64,000 bases of DNA from Scytonema tolypothrichoides VB-61278 (GCF_000828085.3 NZ_JXCA02000031.1:127858-191857); one strand, 5' to 3'; positions 8,707 to 18,592 are shown, counted from the stretch's first letter. The notes: a model not told the origin generated them from the sequence alone. Numbers and translations are program-made.

Positions 8707-10323
8707 GTGACACAAGAACAAAAAGCCTCTCGTTCTTTTGCCGGAATTGCTGGCATTATTGCTGTTGCCACATTAATCAGCAAATTTTTTGGGCTGGTAC
8801 GCGAACAAGCGATCGCCGCCGCTTTTGGTGCGGGAGCAGTTGTCGATGCTTATAACTTCGCTTACATGATCCCTAGTTTTATGCTAATATTACTAGGTGG
8901 TGTAAATGGACCATTTCATAGTGCGATCGTCAGCGTCTTAGCTAAGCGCAAGCAAGAAGAAGCTGCTCCCTTAGTGGAAACAATGACAACCCTTGTGGGT
9001 GGTTTGCTGCTTTTGGTAACCATTTTCCTGGTGATATTTGCTCCTAACCTCATTGACTTAGTAGCACCAGGTTTAGACACCGTTCGTGACGGAGCTTTTA
9101 TAAAAGAAAACGCCATTGTGCAACTGCGAATAATGGCACCAATGGCAGTTTTAGCAGGACTGATTGGTATTGGTTTTGGGACTCTCAACACAGCTAATCA
9201 ATACTGGTTACTTTCCCTCAGTCCTTTATTTTCCAGCATTATTCTAATTCTTGGTCTCGGTATCCTCGCTCTGCAACTAGGTAGCAAAATTAGCTCTCCT
9301 CAATATGCCATTTTAGGTGGAATGGTTTTAGCGGGAGGTACCCTAGCCGGAGCATTCCTGCAATGGTTGATACAGCAAATTGCTCAAGCACGAGCAGGGT
9401 TAGGTACATTGCGCCTGCGATTTAATTTTAAGCAGCCAGGGGTGAACGATGTACTCAAAATCATGGCACCAGCAACCTTTTCCTCTGGGATGTTGCAAAT
9501 TAATCTGTACACAGATATGTATTTTGCATCTTTCATCCCCTCAGCCCCTTCAGGGTTGCGTTATTCCAATATCTTGGTGCAAACCCCTTTAGGAATTATT
9601 TCTAATATAATTTTGCTACCTTTGTTACCCATATTTTCCCGACTAGCCGCACCGGAAAATTGGCAAGAGCTAAAATTGCGAATTCGCCAAGGACTCATAC
9701 TTACTGCTTTCACCATGCTACCAATGGGAGCGCTTATGATGGCGTTGTCTGACCCCATTGTACGAGTGGTTTATGAACGTGGTGCTTTTACGAAAGGAGA
9801 TTCCGGCTTAGTTTCCTCCATACTAGTTGCTTCTGGTCTGGGAATGTTTGTTTATTTGGGGCGAGATGTTTTGGTGCGAGTGTTTTATGCTTTGGGTGAT
9901 GGTCAGACACCATTTCGCATTAGTATGATTAACATCGTATTCAACGCTTTGCTAGATTGGATTTTGTTTAAACCTTTTGGTGCGCCGGGTTTGGTACTAG
10001 CAACAGTTGGGGTGAATTTCATCTCGCTATTGATGCTATTATGGTTGCTTGATCGCAGGCTGAATGGTTTACCTTGGCGGGAGTTGGGTTTACCAATTTT
10101 AGGTTTAACTGCTGGTAGCATGGTAGCTGGAGGAGCAAGCTATGGTACTCTTGAAATTTTGCAGAAGTTTTTAGGTGAAAATGGTTTACTAATTCAACTA
10201 TTGGAAATATCTATAGCTGGTTTAGTTGGCATTGGTGTTTTTGGTGTGATTGTCGCTTTGATGAAATTACCTGAGGTTGATATTTTTGTATCTCGTTTGC
10301 GTCAGCGCTTTTTGAGAAGATAA
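8707..10323 (+). CDS. murJ: Lipid II flippase MurJ
   Basis: MurJ moves lipid II across the inner membrane for peptidoglycan assembly. The protein is very hydrophobic with about 14 membrane segments. It carries the family N-terminus ATLISKFFGLVREQAIAAAF, followed by NGPFHSAIVSVLAKR and the central helix region with GRDVLVRVFYALGDGQTPFR. The open frame extends up to a TTG at 8623, but the family normally begins shortly before EQKASRSFAGIAGI. The GTG at 8707 therefore gives 538 residues, the usual size. It is co-oriented with the GNAT gene 97 bases upstream. Together with murE it gives two cell-wall genes within 7 kb, though not in one operon. Confidence 0.93.
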   Translation: MTQEQKASRSFAGIAGIIAVATLISKFFGLVREQAIAAAFGAGAVVDAYNFAYMIPSFMLILLGGVNGPFHSAIVSVLAKRKQEEAAPLVETMTTLVGGLLLLVTIFLVIFAPNLIDLVAPGLDTVRDGAFIKENAIVQLRIMAPMAVLAGLIGIGFGTLNTANQYWLLSLSPLFSSIILILGLGILALQLGSKISSPQYAILGGMVLAGGTLAGAFLQWLIQQIAQARAGLGTLRLRFNFKQPGVNDVLKIMAPATFSSGMLQINLYTDMYFASFIPSAPSGLRYSNILVQTPLGIISNIILLPLLPIFSRLAAPENWQELKLRIRQGLILTAFTMLPMGALMMALSDPIVRVVYERGAFTKGDSGLVSSILVASGLGMFVYLGRDVLVRVFYALGDGQTPFRISMINIVFNALLDWILFKPFGAPGLVLATVGVNFISLLMLLWLLDRRLNGLPWRELGLPILGLTAGSMVAGGASYGTLEILQKFLGENGLLIQLLEISIAGLVGIGVFGVIVALMKLPEVDIFVSRLRQRFLRR

Positions 10324-10338
10324 AGAATAACTCAATTA

Positions 10339-13161
10339 CTATTTAGAAGTGAGTGGTCGAATAGGTGCAAAACCAGCTTGTTCTACAAGTTTTTGACCCT
10401 CAACGCTTAAGAGTAAGTTAGCATAAGCCGTACCAGCCTCCTCATTTACACCACCGTCTTTTTTGATAATCACATAGAGTTTGCGAGTCATTGGATAAGA
10501 AGAATCAATAAAAGCCAGTTGATTCACTTTCTCGATGTTTGTTCCACTGAAAGGAGCTACATAAGGTTTATTAGCACTCCTTGCTAGTGGGAGAACTTTT
10601 ACAGGTACAGTCTTTTGGTTAACAACTTCTGAAGCCGTGGCATAACCAATTCCACCAGCAGTGTCAGCAACTCTCTGTAAAGACTTAGTGGTGTTGTTTA
10701 CCTCTTTAAAAGAACCAAAGTCTCTTCCCAGTAACACCGTGTCTTGGAAGAAATCCACAGTACCGCCAGCTTCCGGGTTACGGCTGAAGACTGTAATCTT
10801 CAAATTAGGACCACCCACCTGCTGCCAATTTGTGATTTCTCCAGTAAAAATCTGTTGCACTTGTTCCAAAGTCAGACCTCTGATTGGAAGACTAAGGTTT
10901 ACATAAATGGCGATGCCATCAATTGCAACAGCCTTCTGTTCTAGTTCAAAGCCTTTTTTTGTAGCAGCTTGTAACTCATATGGTTTAAGAGTATCAGAAG
11001 ATTGGGCAAAGCTCAGTTCATCGTTCAAAAGCATTTCAATACCCGTTCGTGAACCAGGCTTTTTTTTAGGTGGATGAACATATTGTAAGTGAAATGAAGG
11101 GTGTGCTTTGTTAATGGCGTCAATAATATCTTGAGATCTCAGAGGAGCAAATGTTGTGGATCCGCCATAAAAAAATGTTCCAGAAGGGACATTTTTTACT
11201 TTAGCAAAAGTTGCTATGCAAGTATTAAAAAGTACCTCTTGAAGTGGACAACGACTGGCGCTTGATAACAAATCAATGCCCGTATAAATCCCCAAACTGA
11301 CGGCGATAATAATCCCAAATAAGATAATTAGCTTTAATCGTTGCCACTGCTTTTCAAACTTTAATTTTCCTAATTCATTGTCAGCCCAATTATGGTTAAA
11401 AATGGTTTCATAAATATGATTGCCAACTTCTAATTTTCCCTGGTAGTTGACTACAAAACCGAGTCTTAATAATATGAGTTGTTTGGGATTGTCATCAGCT
11501 ACTACCTTTCCTGATTGCAAAACCTGTCGATACAGTTGCAGTAAATTTTCGGCATCTTTATTCTGCACAAGCTCATCGCGTATTTTCCTCAAGTGTTCTG
11601 GTTGATCTTGACTTTCCCAGTTGTCGATGATGCGCTCACGCACCATCCGCTCTACCCAATCAGCTTCATCCTCTCCCTGGCAAATTGGAAATTGCTCATT
11701 GAGGATAAGTCGGAAAAGTTTTTGGGCAAGAACTGGTTCAGACTTCGTTATTCTAAGTACTTTTCTAATGATACGCATAGGATTGCTAACCTTCCTAAGC
11801 AATTCCTCTGTCCTAAGCAATTCCTCTGCTATGCCAATCGTTTGTCGATCTACTTCGGTCAAAGTCCCTCGTTTGTCTAACACTCGACTAGCAATTAAAA
11901 ACCGATGTTCATCAATACTGAATTTATTGTGTGGATCCAAACCTTTATCGACTAACCAATTCCATCCTTCCTCAAATGCCTGCCCGCGTAAGAGCCTTGA
12001 ATCATCTTGATACTGACTTTCTACCCAAGCACTCAAAGCCTCTGCATAGGGTCGAAGCTTTTCCAGTTCCTGGTTAAGCCATTTTTGGTTAAAAACTCTC
12101 TTATATATAGGGTTGTAAACTTTTAGTTTGCCATTATGCTTTACCACCAATCCTGATAGCCGCAATTCCATTTGTTCATAAGAGTGATCTGCATCTATTT
12201 CTTTGTGTCGCAAAATGGATTGGTATAGTCCTAGCATTTGCTGTGTTCGATGTTTATTAGTAAGAAGGCGATCGCGGATAGTCTTTAAATGTTCTGGCTG
12301 ATCCTGAGATTCCCAATTCTCAATAATTTTTGACCTTACCGCCTGCTCAACTGACAGGGGATTTTCGACTGTTGATCCCTCTGATATGAGCTGACACAGC
12401 TTTTGAGTTAAAAAAGGCTGTCCTTCTGTCCAGGACAAAATCTCTCTTAGCACTTCTTGGGGATCACTAACCTTACCCACTAGCCCCTTTTTTAAAGTCT
12501 GGGCTTCCTCAAACTTAAACCCATCTAAGGCAATTGCTTTGCCAATATTAAACGGGGTACGAGCTTTATCTCTAATTAAATCCGAAGGCGTTGCTACTCC
12601 TAGCAAACAAAATGTTAGCCTCTCGTACTCTGGTTGATCAACTCGCTGGTTGTAACAAGCCCGAATCAGCGCAAAAAAATCATCAATTGAGAAATCTAAG
12701 CTGATAATGCTGTCTATCTCATCGACAAAAATGACAATCCTTTTTCCTGGCACATGCACCAACAAGACTTCTTCAATGAATCGATCTAGGAGCTGAACTA
12801 AAGAAAGCTCTTGATGCTCCTGCAGCCAGTTTTTTTGATTCACCTTACCAAAGAGGTTAAATCCCCGCCACAAATCAGATACTATACCCCCGTACCAGTT
12901 CTCTGGAGTTAAGTGTTCGCTACCAATTCTGGTGATATCAATAGCCGCACAGCTAACGCCAGACTGCTTCAGTTCATGCATTGCCTGCACCCGCAAGCTA
13001 GATTTGCCCATCTGCCGACTCTTGAACACGTAGCAAAACTGCCCAACCATCAGGGCGTCATATAGTTGTTTGTCGGCTTGCCGCTTTACATAGCTAGGGG
13101 CATTTGGTTTTAAGCTGCCACCTACGTGGTAATCGAAGGTTAATTCTAAAGTTGAGTTCAT
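10339..13161 (-). CDS. AAA-like NTPase with a membrane segment and a PstS-like binding domain
   Basis: From ATG 13161 (ribosome-binding site GGAGGG just before) the protein has about 940 residues. Residues 10-300 are an AAA-like (AAA_35) NTPase with the P-loop FKSRQMGKSSLR and Walker B RIVIFVDEID. A winged-helix region with NWESQDQPEHL follows at about 285. That region is repeated imperfectly at about 518, so the middle contains an internal duplication. One membrane helix spans about 615-635. The last 280 residues resemble the phosphate-binding protein PstS: GGSTTFAPL, LSFAQSSDTL, FTGEITNWQQVGG and SRNPEAGGT. The domain order suggests a ligand sensor outside the membrane coupled to a cytosolic NTPase. 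The start overlaps the upstream CHAT-partner remnant by ATGA. Confidence 0.75.
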   Translation of the reverse strand: MNSTLELTFDYHVGGSLKPNAPSYVKRQADKQLYDALMVGQFCYVFKSRQMGKSSLRVQAMHELKQSGVSCAAIDITRIGSEHLTPENWYGGIVSDLWRGFNLFGKVNQKNWLQEHQELSLVQLLDRFIEEVLLVHVPGKRIVIFVDEIDSIISLDFSIDDFFALIRACYNQRVDQPEYERLTFCLLGVATPSDLIRDKARTPFNIGKAIALDGFKFEEAQTLKKGLVGKVSDPQEVLREILSWTEGQPFLTQKLCQLISEGSTVENPLSVEQAVRSKIIENWESQDQPEHLKTIRDRLLTNKHRTQQMLGLYQSILRHKEIDADHSYEQMELRLSGLVVKHNGKLKVYNPIYKRVFNQKWLNQELEKLRPYAEALSAWVESQYQDDSRLLRGQAFEEGWNWLVDKGLDPHNKFSIDEHRFLIASRVLDKRGTLTEVDRQTIGIAEELLRTEELLRKVSNPMRIIRKVLRITKSEPVLAQKLFRLILNEQFPICQGEDEADWVERMVRERIIDNWESQDQPEHLRKIRDELVQNKDAENLLQLYRQVLQSGKVVADDNPKQLILLRLGFVVNYQGKLEVGNHIYETIFNHNWADNELGKLKFEKQWQRLKLIILFGIIIAVSLGIYTGIDLLSSASRCPLQEVLFNTCIATFAKVKNVPSGTFFYGGSTTFAPLRSQDIIDAINKAHPSFHLQYVHPPKKKPGSRTGIEMLLNDELSFAQSSDTLKPYELQAATKKGFELEQKAVAIDGIAIYVNLSLPIRGLTLEQVQQIFTGEITNWQQVGGPNLKITVFSRNPEAGGTVDFFQDTVLLGRDFGSFKEVNNTTKSLQRVADTAGGIGYATASEVVNQKTVPVKVLPLARSANKPYVAPFSGTNIEKVNQLAFIDSSYPMTRKLYVIIKKDGGVNEEAGTAYANLLLSVEGQKLVEQAGFAPIRPLTSK

Positions 13162-13661
13162 TTTCCCTCCAAGCAAGATGAAAAATAACTGTGATAAAGT
13201 TGACAGCTAAAGTTGACTTGATTTGCCTCAAACTGCACAATGCCCATGCTCTCTAACTTGTAAGCTGGTATTTGCTGTATTTGTGTTCTCCCTCCTGCAT
13301 GAAGCAAAGTTCTCAGGGCTTCGAGTAATTCGGAGTGTCCACTTAACATGATCCAAAGTCCTTGCAGATGGCTACTATAAATTCCTTCTAAAGTGGGAGC
13401 AGTTTGCAAAAGTTCCTCTAAAGTCACATCTTTCTGGTGCAGGTGATAAAGACCTAGTTGAATTAAGTAAGGATGTCCACCCACCATTACTCGCAGTCGT
13501 TCTAGTTCTGCGTTAGGTAAGCACTGCAATCCATACTCTTTTGCCAACTGCTGTACTTGTCCCAAAGTCAAATTTGGTAATTTAACGGGTATACCCACAT
13601 TGAACGGCGATTGATTGATATTAAGCGGGATATATAGTTCTGTTGAGTAAGCCACCACCAA
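13158..13661 (-). pseudogene. Truncated CHAT/NTPase partner, C-terminal part only
   Basis: The 167 residues match the last third of the protein at 18593-20200: S-P-F-N-V-G, the GGHPYL motif, LEELLTLAP/LEELLQTAP, EGIFSHHL/EGIYSSHL, and the end YFSACLE/YFSSCLE. The frame is open only to a stop at about 13688, and no CHAT or P-loop part is present upstream. The gene therefore appears to have lost its first two thirds. Its stop overlaps the start of the following NTPase gene, so translation may still be coupled. It may be a relic or a minimal adaptor. Confidence 0.7.
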
Positions 13662-14298
13662 TCTCAGTTTTTGGCTAGTAAATTAGTAGAAGTTTAAGAA
13701 CTTATAGCAACAGACATATCGTTTAGGACATCGTGTTTTGATTAAGAGGGAAGAGGGAACGCTTAACAGGGAACAGGGAACAGGGAAATGTCCTAACAAT
13801 TGTGGCGACTGCTATAAATACAATCTTTAAGTTCGGAATTGGGAACTTTATCTAACCGAGTTTTTCTTCACTTGATGAGTAAAATTCTATGAATTTTTCA
13901 GGCGATTGCGCGGAGCGCAGACGCCAAGGGCGTATGGCTTTCTTTCAGTAACGGCCAAACTGTAGCGTTATATTCATGGTGACTATATTTATAGACTGTA
14001 AAAGTCCCATGACTGTACGGCGACAAATTTTACCTACATTTTAAGCAAAAAAAAACTATTGGAAATCTTTGTGAGTAATTTTGCACAAAGTTTAAATCAA
14101 ATACTACTTGTGCGTATATAACAGCGGTACTTATGCGCTTATTTGCCCTTCAGTTATGTTGAATCTGGATGGTTTTGTCACTCAGCAACTCTCAGACGGC
14201 GAGAAATGTGATTTTTAGTGCCTAAACAGGCTACTCTCCAAAATTCAAGGTTAAATCTGAGATAAGAGCTTATATCCTAGTTTTTCAAGGAAATGGTC
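13662..14298. other. Spacer with an STRR tract
   Basis: No gene is seen. AACAGGG heptamers lie at 13765-13787, and a short GGAGCGCAGACGCC-type repeat lies near 13915. The rest is AT-rich and probably contains the promoter of the next gene. Confidence 0.5.
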
Positions 14299-14607
14299 AT
14301 GAACAAACTATTTAAAATTAACAGAAATCCAGAGGCTTTCAACAGGAACATTGCAACACAATGGTACAAAGAACGCTCCAGGCAAGCGAGTACAAGTTTT
14401 AATCTAGCTGTCGTTTTAGCAACAGCGACCGTCATCTTTGGTATCGCAACTGCTGTTTCAGTTTGCAGAAATAATGTATCAGTTGCAGCAGCAACAACAG
14501 CTGTAGGGCTTACCTCTGGAGCTGCTAGTAGACGCTTGTTTAAGTTATATGATGATACAAACAAAAAACTGGATGATGTTGCCAAGGAGCTATTGGATGA
14601 ACAGTAA
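14299..14607 (+). CDS. Small two-span membrane protein, TRADD-N-associated type
   Basis: The protein has 102 residues from ATG 14299, which suits the AAGGA at 14287 better than the ATG at 14293. It has the segment WYKERSRQASTSFNLA, two hydrophobic spans (about residues 35-55 and 62-80), and a tail FKLYDDTNKKLDDVAKELLDE. This matches the two-transmembrane domain described in cyanobacteria beside TRADD-N-like domains, part of predicted immune or cell-death signalling modules. The annotated TRADD-N partner is not adjacent, but CHAT and caspase genes lie on both sides. The role is inferred from the family only. Confidence 0.65.
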   Translation: MNKLFKINRNPEAFNRNIATQWYKERSRQASTSFNLAVVLATATVIFGIATAVSVCRNNVSVAAATTAVGLTSGAASRRLFKLYDDTNKKLDDVAKELLDEQ

Positions 14608-14789
14608 ATATCCTCAACACTATAACGATTGTAGATTTCTGAACCTTAAATTGTCTACTTTGTTCACCCAAATGGGTGAAACAGTTTCACCCACTTGGAT
14701 CGCCTAAGTGCGTGAGGTTAAATTTTGTTAAAAAAGGGATTCTAGTACTAGAAAGCATTGATTGTATTCAACTCTAGTAAAAGAAACCT

Positions 14790-15326
14790 ATGAAATTTGC
14801 AAAATTATTAGCTTCTACAATTGCTGTTGCTTCTGTTGTTCTTTCTGCAGGTATTGCTTCAGCTCAAAACGTTCCAACTCAAGAAGCTGCAACACGTGGT
14901 ATGAACGGTAGTTACGTTGGTGCTGGTGTTTCTGCTGGCGTCACCAATGGCGGACGACAAAATGATGCGGCTACATTAGGTGGAAATGTTCAAGGACGGT
15001 ACGCCGTTCCGAATGCGCCTGTTTCTGTTCGTGGTTCTGTTTTGTTTGGTGGTGACTCAACAGCAATTATACCGACACTAACATACGATGCGCCCATCGC
15101 GAAAAACACTAACGTTTACATCGGTGGTGGTTACGCTTTTCAAACTGATGAAGGTTATGCAAGCCAATTAGGAAATAAGAATGCCCCTGTATTAACCCTT
15201 GGTGCGGAAACACAAGTTGCGAAAAACACCGTTCTTTATGGTGATGCCAAGTGGGGTATTGACGCTTACAAGGGTAGTGATTCTGACGCTGTCAGCTTAC
15301 AAGCTGGGGTTGGTTACCGCTTCTAG
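14790..15326 (+). CDS. Outer-membrane beta-barrel-like protein
   Basis: The 178-residue protein has a clear signal peptide ending GIASAQN (residues 1-26). Alternating hydrophobic strands follow, such as GSYVGAGVSAGV, VSVRGSVLFGG, NVYIGGGYAF and TVLYGDAKWGID, and the protein ends GVGYRF with a terminal aromatic residue. That end is the usual recognition feature for outer-membrane insertion. About eight strands fit a small monomeric barrel of the OmpA/porin-like kind. No precise family is assigned. A strong hairpin lies 50 bases after the stop. Confidence 0.65.
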   Translation: MKFAKLLASTIAVASVVLSAGIASAQNVPTQEAATRGMNGSYVGAGVSAGVTNGGRQNDAATLGGNVQGRYAVPNAPVSVRGSVLFGGDSTAIIPTLTYDAPIAKNTNVYIGGGYAFQTDEGYASQLGNKNAPVLTLGAETQVAKNTVLYGDAKWGIDAYKGSDSDAVSLQAGVGYRF

Positions 15327-15376
15327 TCCTTCATAGTTAATAAAGAAGGATTTTGATGCGAAATCACCACATGTAT

Positions 15377-15423
15377 AGGAGTAGTGAAGCTTTTCCTCTA
15401 ATTTTAGGAGCTTCACTGCTCCT
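15377..15423 (+). terminator. Terminator-like hairpin after the barrel gene
   Basis: AGGAGTAGTGAAGCT pairs with AGCTTCACTGCTCCT with one mismatch around a 17-base loop. A T-rich stretch follows at about 15430. Confidence 0.6.
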
Positions 15424-15535
15424 TCGCTATTTTTGTAGCAATGAACATAATAACCAAGTTGAGTCTATAGCGGTTCTCGGTTGGGTGCAGTACATTTTTA
15501 ACCTCTCTCCAAACCTCTCTGCTATAAGATTTTGC

Positions 15536-15610
15536 GTAGGTTGGGTTGAGGAACGAAACCCAACATTCTCGCGGCTTTGTTGGGTTTCGCTATCGCTCTA
15601 CCCAACCTAC
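15536..15610. repeat. Inverted repeat GTAGGTTGGG
   Basis: GTAGGTTGGGT at the left and ACCCAACCTAC at the right bound a 75-bp palindrome with inner copies of CCCAACA/TGTTGGG. The same core recurs at about 40436-40510 inside a larger element. It overlaps an open frame that is not credible before about 15614. Confidence 0.7.
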
Positions 15611-15613
15611 AAT

Positions 15614-15913
15614 TATCTTCAATGGCATCCTGCTTTTTTACAACTCGGGAGGACATTATCAGAATGTGCTGCCAAATATCGACAGTTCTGCCAAAAATAT
15701 CGACCGCAGGCGAAACCTGAAAAACGAAACTACTGGGGCAGTAGCTTTTTACCGTCACTATTGAAAAGTAAGAGTAAAGTAAAAAAATCTCCGGGACAGA
15801 TGAGTTTACCTTGGGACAAGCAAAGAGTCACAGAATGTACGGAGGTACATGAGGTTGCAGAAAAATTTATTCAAGCCAACTGCTATCTTCCCCCAGTGCC
15901 AGGTATCAGATAG
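15614..15913 (+). pseudogene. C-terminal fragment of a REP-associated-type (RAYT) transposase
   Basis: The open frame after the palindrome reads HPAFLQLGRTLSECAAKYRQF, then RPQAKPEKRNYWGSSFLPSLL and EVHEVAEKFIQANCYLP. The HP...LG-(K/R)-T...Y-R-x-F pattern is typical of the C-terminal part of RAYT/TnpA-REP transposases. The N-terminal HUH catalytic part is absent and the palindrome occupies its place. The association of a RAYT-like fragment with a palindromic repeat is suggestive, but family assignment is tentative. Confidence 0.4.
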
Positions 15914-15991
15914 GTGGAATGCTGATTTTATCGTGGAAAGGGGCGTAGAAATAAATCTTTACAAAATTCGGAAACGCTTATATGTTACAGT

Positions 15992-18589
15992 TTACAAGTC
16001 GCAACGCGAGAAAAGTAGTGGTCCTAGCTTGCCCCTCTCTTCTCTTCTGTCTTTCAAAAACTCACTTTCATCTTCTAATAATCCCACTCCTTCCTCCACA
16101 AAAACACTCCCTAACCACCCTGGTCGGGTACCACTTTCCGCTCCCTTCACAACATTCCCAAACAAGTCCCTGCTATCAAATCCCCGAACCGAACCAAAAA
16201 ATACAGGGTACGATCCGATAAGATCTGGGTTCTTTCTTATAAGCTCATTAAGAACAGAGTAAGTTTTCACATCATTATACCATCCAACTGCCTTGGCAAA
16301 CTGAATAGAACTGTTCCCAGTCATTTTCCATATTTTCTTTTGTACACTAAAGCCAAAACGTTTGTCTGAATTGGTGACCCAAAGCTGGTCTATTGTTTGC
16401 AGGTCTGGACAAGAAAAACTATTAATGCTGTCATAATCGAAATGTGTTTCTTCTTCTCTTTGAGCAATATAGAGCATGAACTTATATGTTAGCTTGTCAG
16501 CTGCTTCCCAATTTTTATTTTTCAGTAGATTATCAAGTTCAGCGTAATAATAGTTTTTTAAAGATTCTCTAACCTTACTCAACAAGTCATTGTTTTGAAG
16601 GTATGGATCTTTAGTGAGCAAATCAATTAATCCAAAGTGTACTGATTTTATAGTGTTGAAAGTGATAATCTTAGTTTTTGAATTAATTGGGTTAGGTTGG
16701 CTTTTCTTTAATTCAAGTAAGTCCAAAACTTCTTGGTAAGCTTTTATTGCTGATTGAGTTTGATTTGTTTTTCTGAGTAGATTGCCTTGTACTATCTTGG
16801 CGAATATATTTATCTGCTTGAATTCACTGTTTGATTCTCTCTTCTCTCTTTTCTCATTATTGTAATCCCATCCCTTTAAAAAAATCATACTTTGTTTGAT
16901 GGATTCTTCTGCTAATTTCCAATCACCAAGATATTGATAAGCTAAAGATTTAGAAGCATGGAGGTAAACCTGTTCAAGTTGAGAGTCTTTGATTTTTACG
17001 ATGTTGATTTCAGGTTCTTTGCTTAAATCCTTATCTAAACGTGATATTTTTTCCTTCAATTCTATTAGCTGTTTGGGATCGGCAAAATTTGTGTATATTT
17101 CTTGAAGTTTATTTTGCGCTTCTTTAACTTCCTTTGCAGCCATTGTCACTGAAATTACTGCTCCCAATACAATCAAAATTAAAACAAAAGTTCCATTGCG
17201 AATTTGCTTTTTAGCCTGCTGATTCGCCTCACTTAATACCAAATTCCTTTTTTCTACTGCTTCCCTATCTTTTCTCTCTTGTTCCAATGCAGCTTCTTTT
17301 CCTAATGCAGTTATTTCTTCTTTTCGTTCCTTTGCTTGACTAGCTGCTAAAAACTCTCTATCTTGATAGTTCAGATTTTTATGTCTTGACCATTCCAAAG
17401 CATGCTGTAATGCTTTTCCCCGCAACAGGCGCGATTTATCTTTACCCCCAGAAGCCACCCAAAACCTAAAACTTTCGGAGTAAGGACGCAGATTTTTTAA
17501 TTGGTTTTCAATCCAGTTGGCGTCAAAAATCTCTTGATAAATGGGATTGTAAACTCTTAACTTGTTGTGCTGCCTAACAACTAATCCTGAAAGTTGTAAC
17601 TCACTTTGCTCAAAAGTATCATCTGCAGTTATCTCAGATTCTTCTTCCGCCAGCCGTACTTGTTGATACAGTTCCAGCAAATACCCTGCCCGTTGTTCAT
17701 CCCGCAAAATTCTAGCTCGAATAGTTCGTAAATGCTCTGGTTCATCTTGAGATTCCCAATTTTCAATGATACGAGATTTCACGACCTGTTCAACAGAACG
17801 AGGATCGTCTTGAAGAGACTCCTCCACCATAAACTGACACAGCTTTTGCGTCAGAAACGGTTGTCCTCCCGTCCAGTATAAAATCTCTTTCATGACTGCT
17901 TGAGGGTGACTAAATTTCCCCTGCAAACCTTTTTCTAACGGTTCAACTTCATGCAATCGAAACCCAGTCAAAGAGATAACTTGACCAATATTAAACGGGG
18001 TGCGTTGTTTATCTTCAATTAAATTGCTGGGTGATGCGACTCCCAACAAACAAAAGCTGAGGCGATTATATTCGGGATTATCAGGACGCAGATTGTGACA
18101 AGCACGGATAAAGGCAAAGAAATCATCTGTAGGAAACTTGAGACTGAGAACACTATCAATTTCATCAATAAAAATAACGATGTTTTCTTTAATTTCTGCA
18201 AGTAACTTCTTTTCTAAAAAATTCCCAAATCGTAACAAAGATGAGTTTAACTGATTTTGGGACCACCACTCCTTGAAATCGACATCCAAGTCAAAGCTAT
18301 CAATCAGCTTAACAATCAAATCTGCATACCAATTTTCTTGTGTAGCACTCTGAATACTGACAGAGGATAAATCAATGGACGCACACTCTACGCCAGCTTC
18401 TGAAAGTCGGCTCATTGTTCTCACCCGCAAGCTTGATTTCCCGCTTTGCCTAGAATTCAGCACATAACAAAACTTTCCTTTTAGAAGTGCGTCAAACAAT
18501 TCGTTATCAGCTTCTCTTGTCACATATGTGCTGGCGTTTCCGGGTAAGCTACCAGAAAAGATATATTCGTTAATATATTCCTCAACCAT
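15992..18589 (-). CDS. AAA-like NTPase with a membrane segment and helical C-terminal domain
   Basis: The 865-residue protein shares the first 430 residues with the protein at 10339-13161. It has G-S-L-P-G...Y-V-T-R-E-A-D, the P-loop NSRQSGKSSLR (about 50), Walker B NIVIFIDEIDS (about 140), and the winged-helix motif ENWESQDEPEHLRTIR (about 290). A charged coiled coil leads to one membrane helix (about 456-476). The C-terminal 390 residues are largely helical with TPR-like pieces (LAYQYLGDWKLAEESIKQSM), and no named domain is recognised. The gene starts 3 bases after the CHAT-NTPase gene, so the two form an operon. The P-loop lacks the usual first glycine, a feature of the whole group. Confidence 0.75.
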   Translation of the reverse strand: MVEEYINEYIFSGSLPGNASTYVTREADNELFDALLKGKFCYVLNSRQSGKSSLRVRTMSRLSEAGVECASIDLSSVSIQSATQENWYADLIVKLIDSFDLDVDFKEWWSQNQLNSSLLRFGNFLEKKLLAEIKENIVIFIDEIDSVLSLKFPTDDFFAFIRACHNLRPDNPEYNRLSFCLLGVASPSNLIEDKQRTPFNIGQVISLTGFRLHEVEPLEKGLQGKFSHPQAVMKEILYWTGGQPFLTQKLCQFMVEESLQDDPRSVEQVVKSRIIENWESQDEPEHLRTIRARILRDEQRAGYLLELYQQVRLAEEESEITADDTFEQSELQLSGLVVRQHNKLRVYNPIYQEIFDANWIENQLKNLRPYSESFRFWVASGGKDKSRLLRGKALQHALEWSRHKNLNYQDREFLAASQAKERKEEITALGKEAALEQERKDREAVEKRNLVLSEANQQAKKQIRNGTFVLILIVLGAVISVTMAAKEVKEAQNKLQEIYTNFADPKQLIELKEKISRLDKDLSKEPEINIVKIKDSQLEQVYLHASKSLAYQYLGDWKLAEESIKQSMIFLKGWDYNNEKREKRESNSEFKQINIFAKIVQGNLLRKTNQTQSAIKAYQEVLDLLELKKSQPNPINSKTKIITFNTIKSVHFGLIDLLTKDPYLQNNDLLSKVRESLKNYYYAELDNLLKNKNWEAADKLTYKFMLYIAQREEETHFDYDSINSFSCPDLQTIDQLWVTNSDKRFGFSVQKKIWKMTGNSSIQFAKAVGWYNDVKTYSVLNELIRKNPDLIGSYPVFFGSVRGFDSRDLFGNVVKGAESGTRPGWLGSVFVEEGVGLLEDESEFLKDRREERGKLGPLLFSRCDL

Positions 18590-18592
18590 ATC

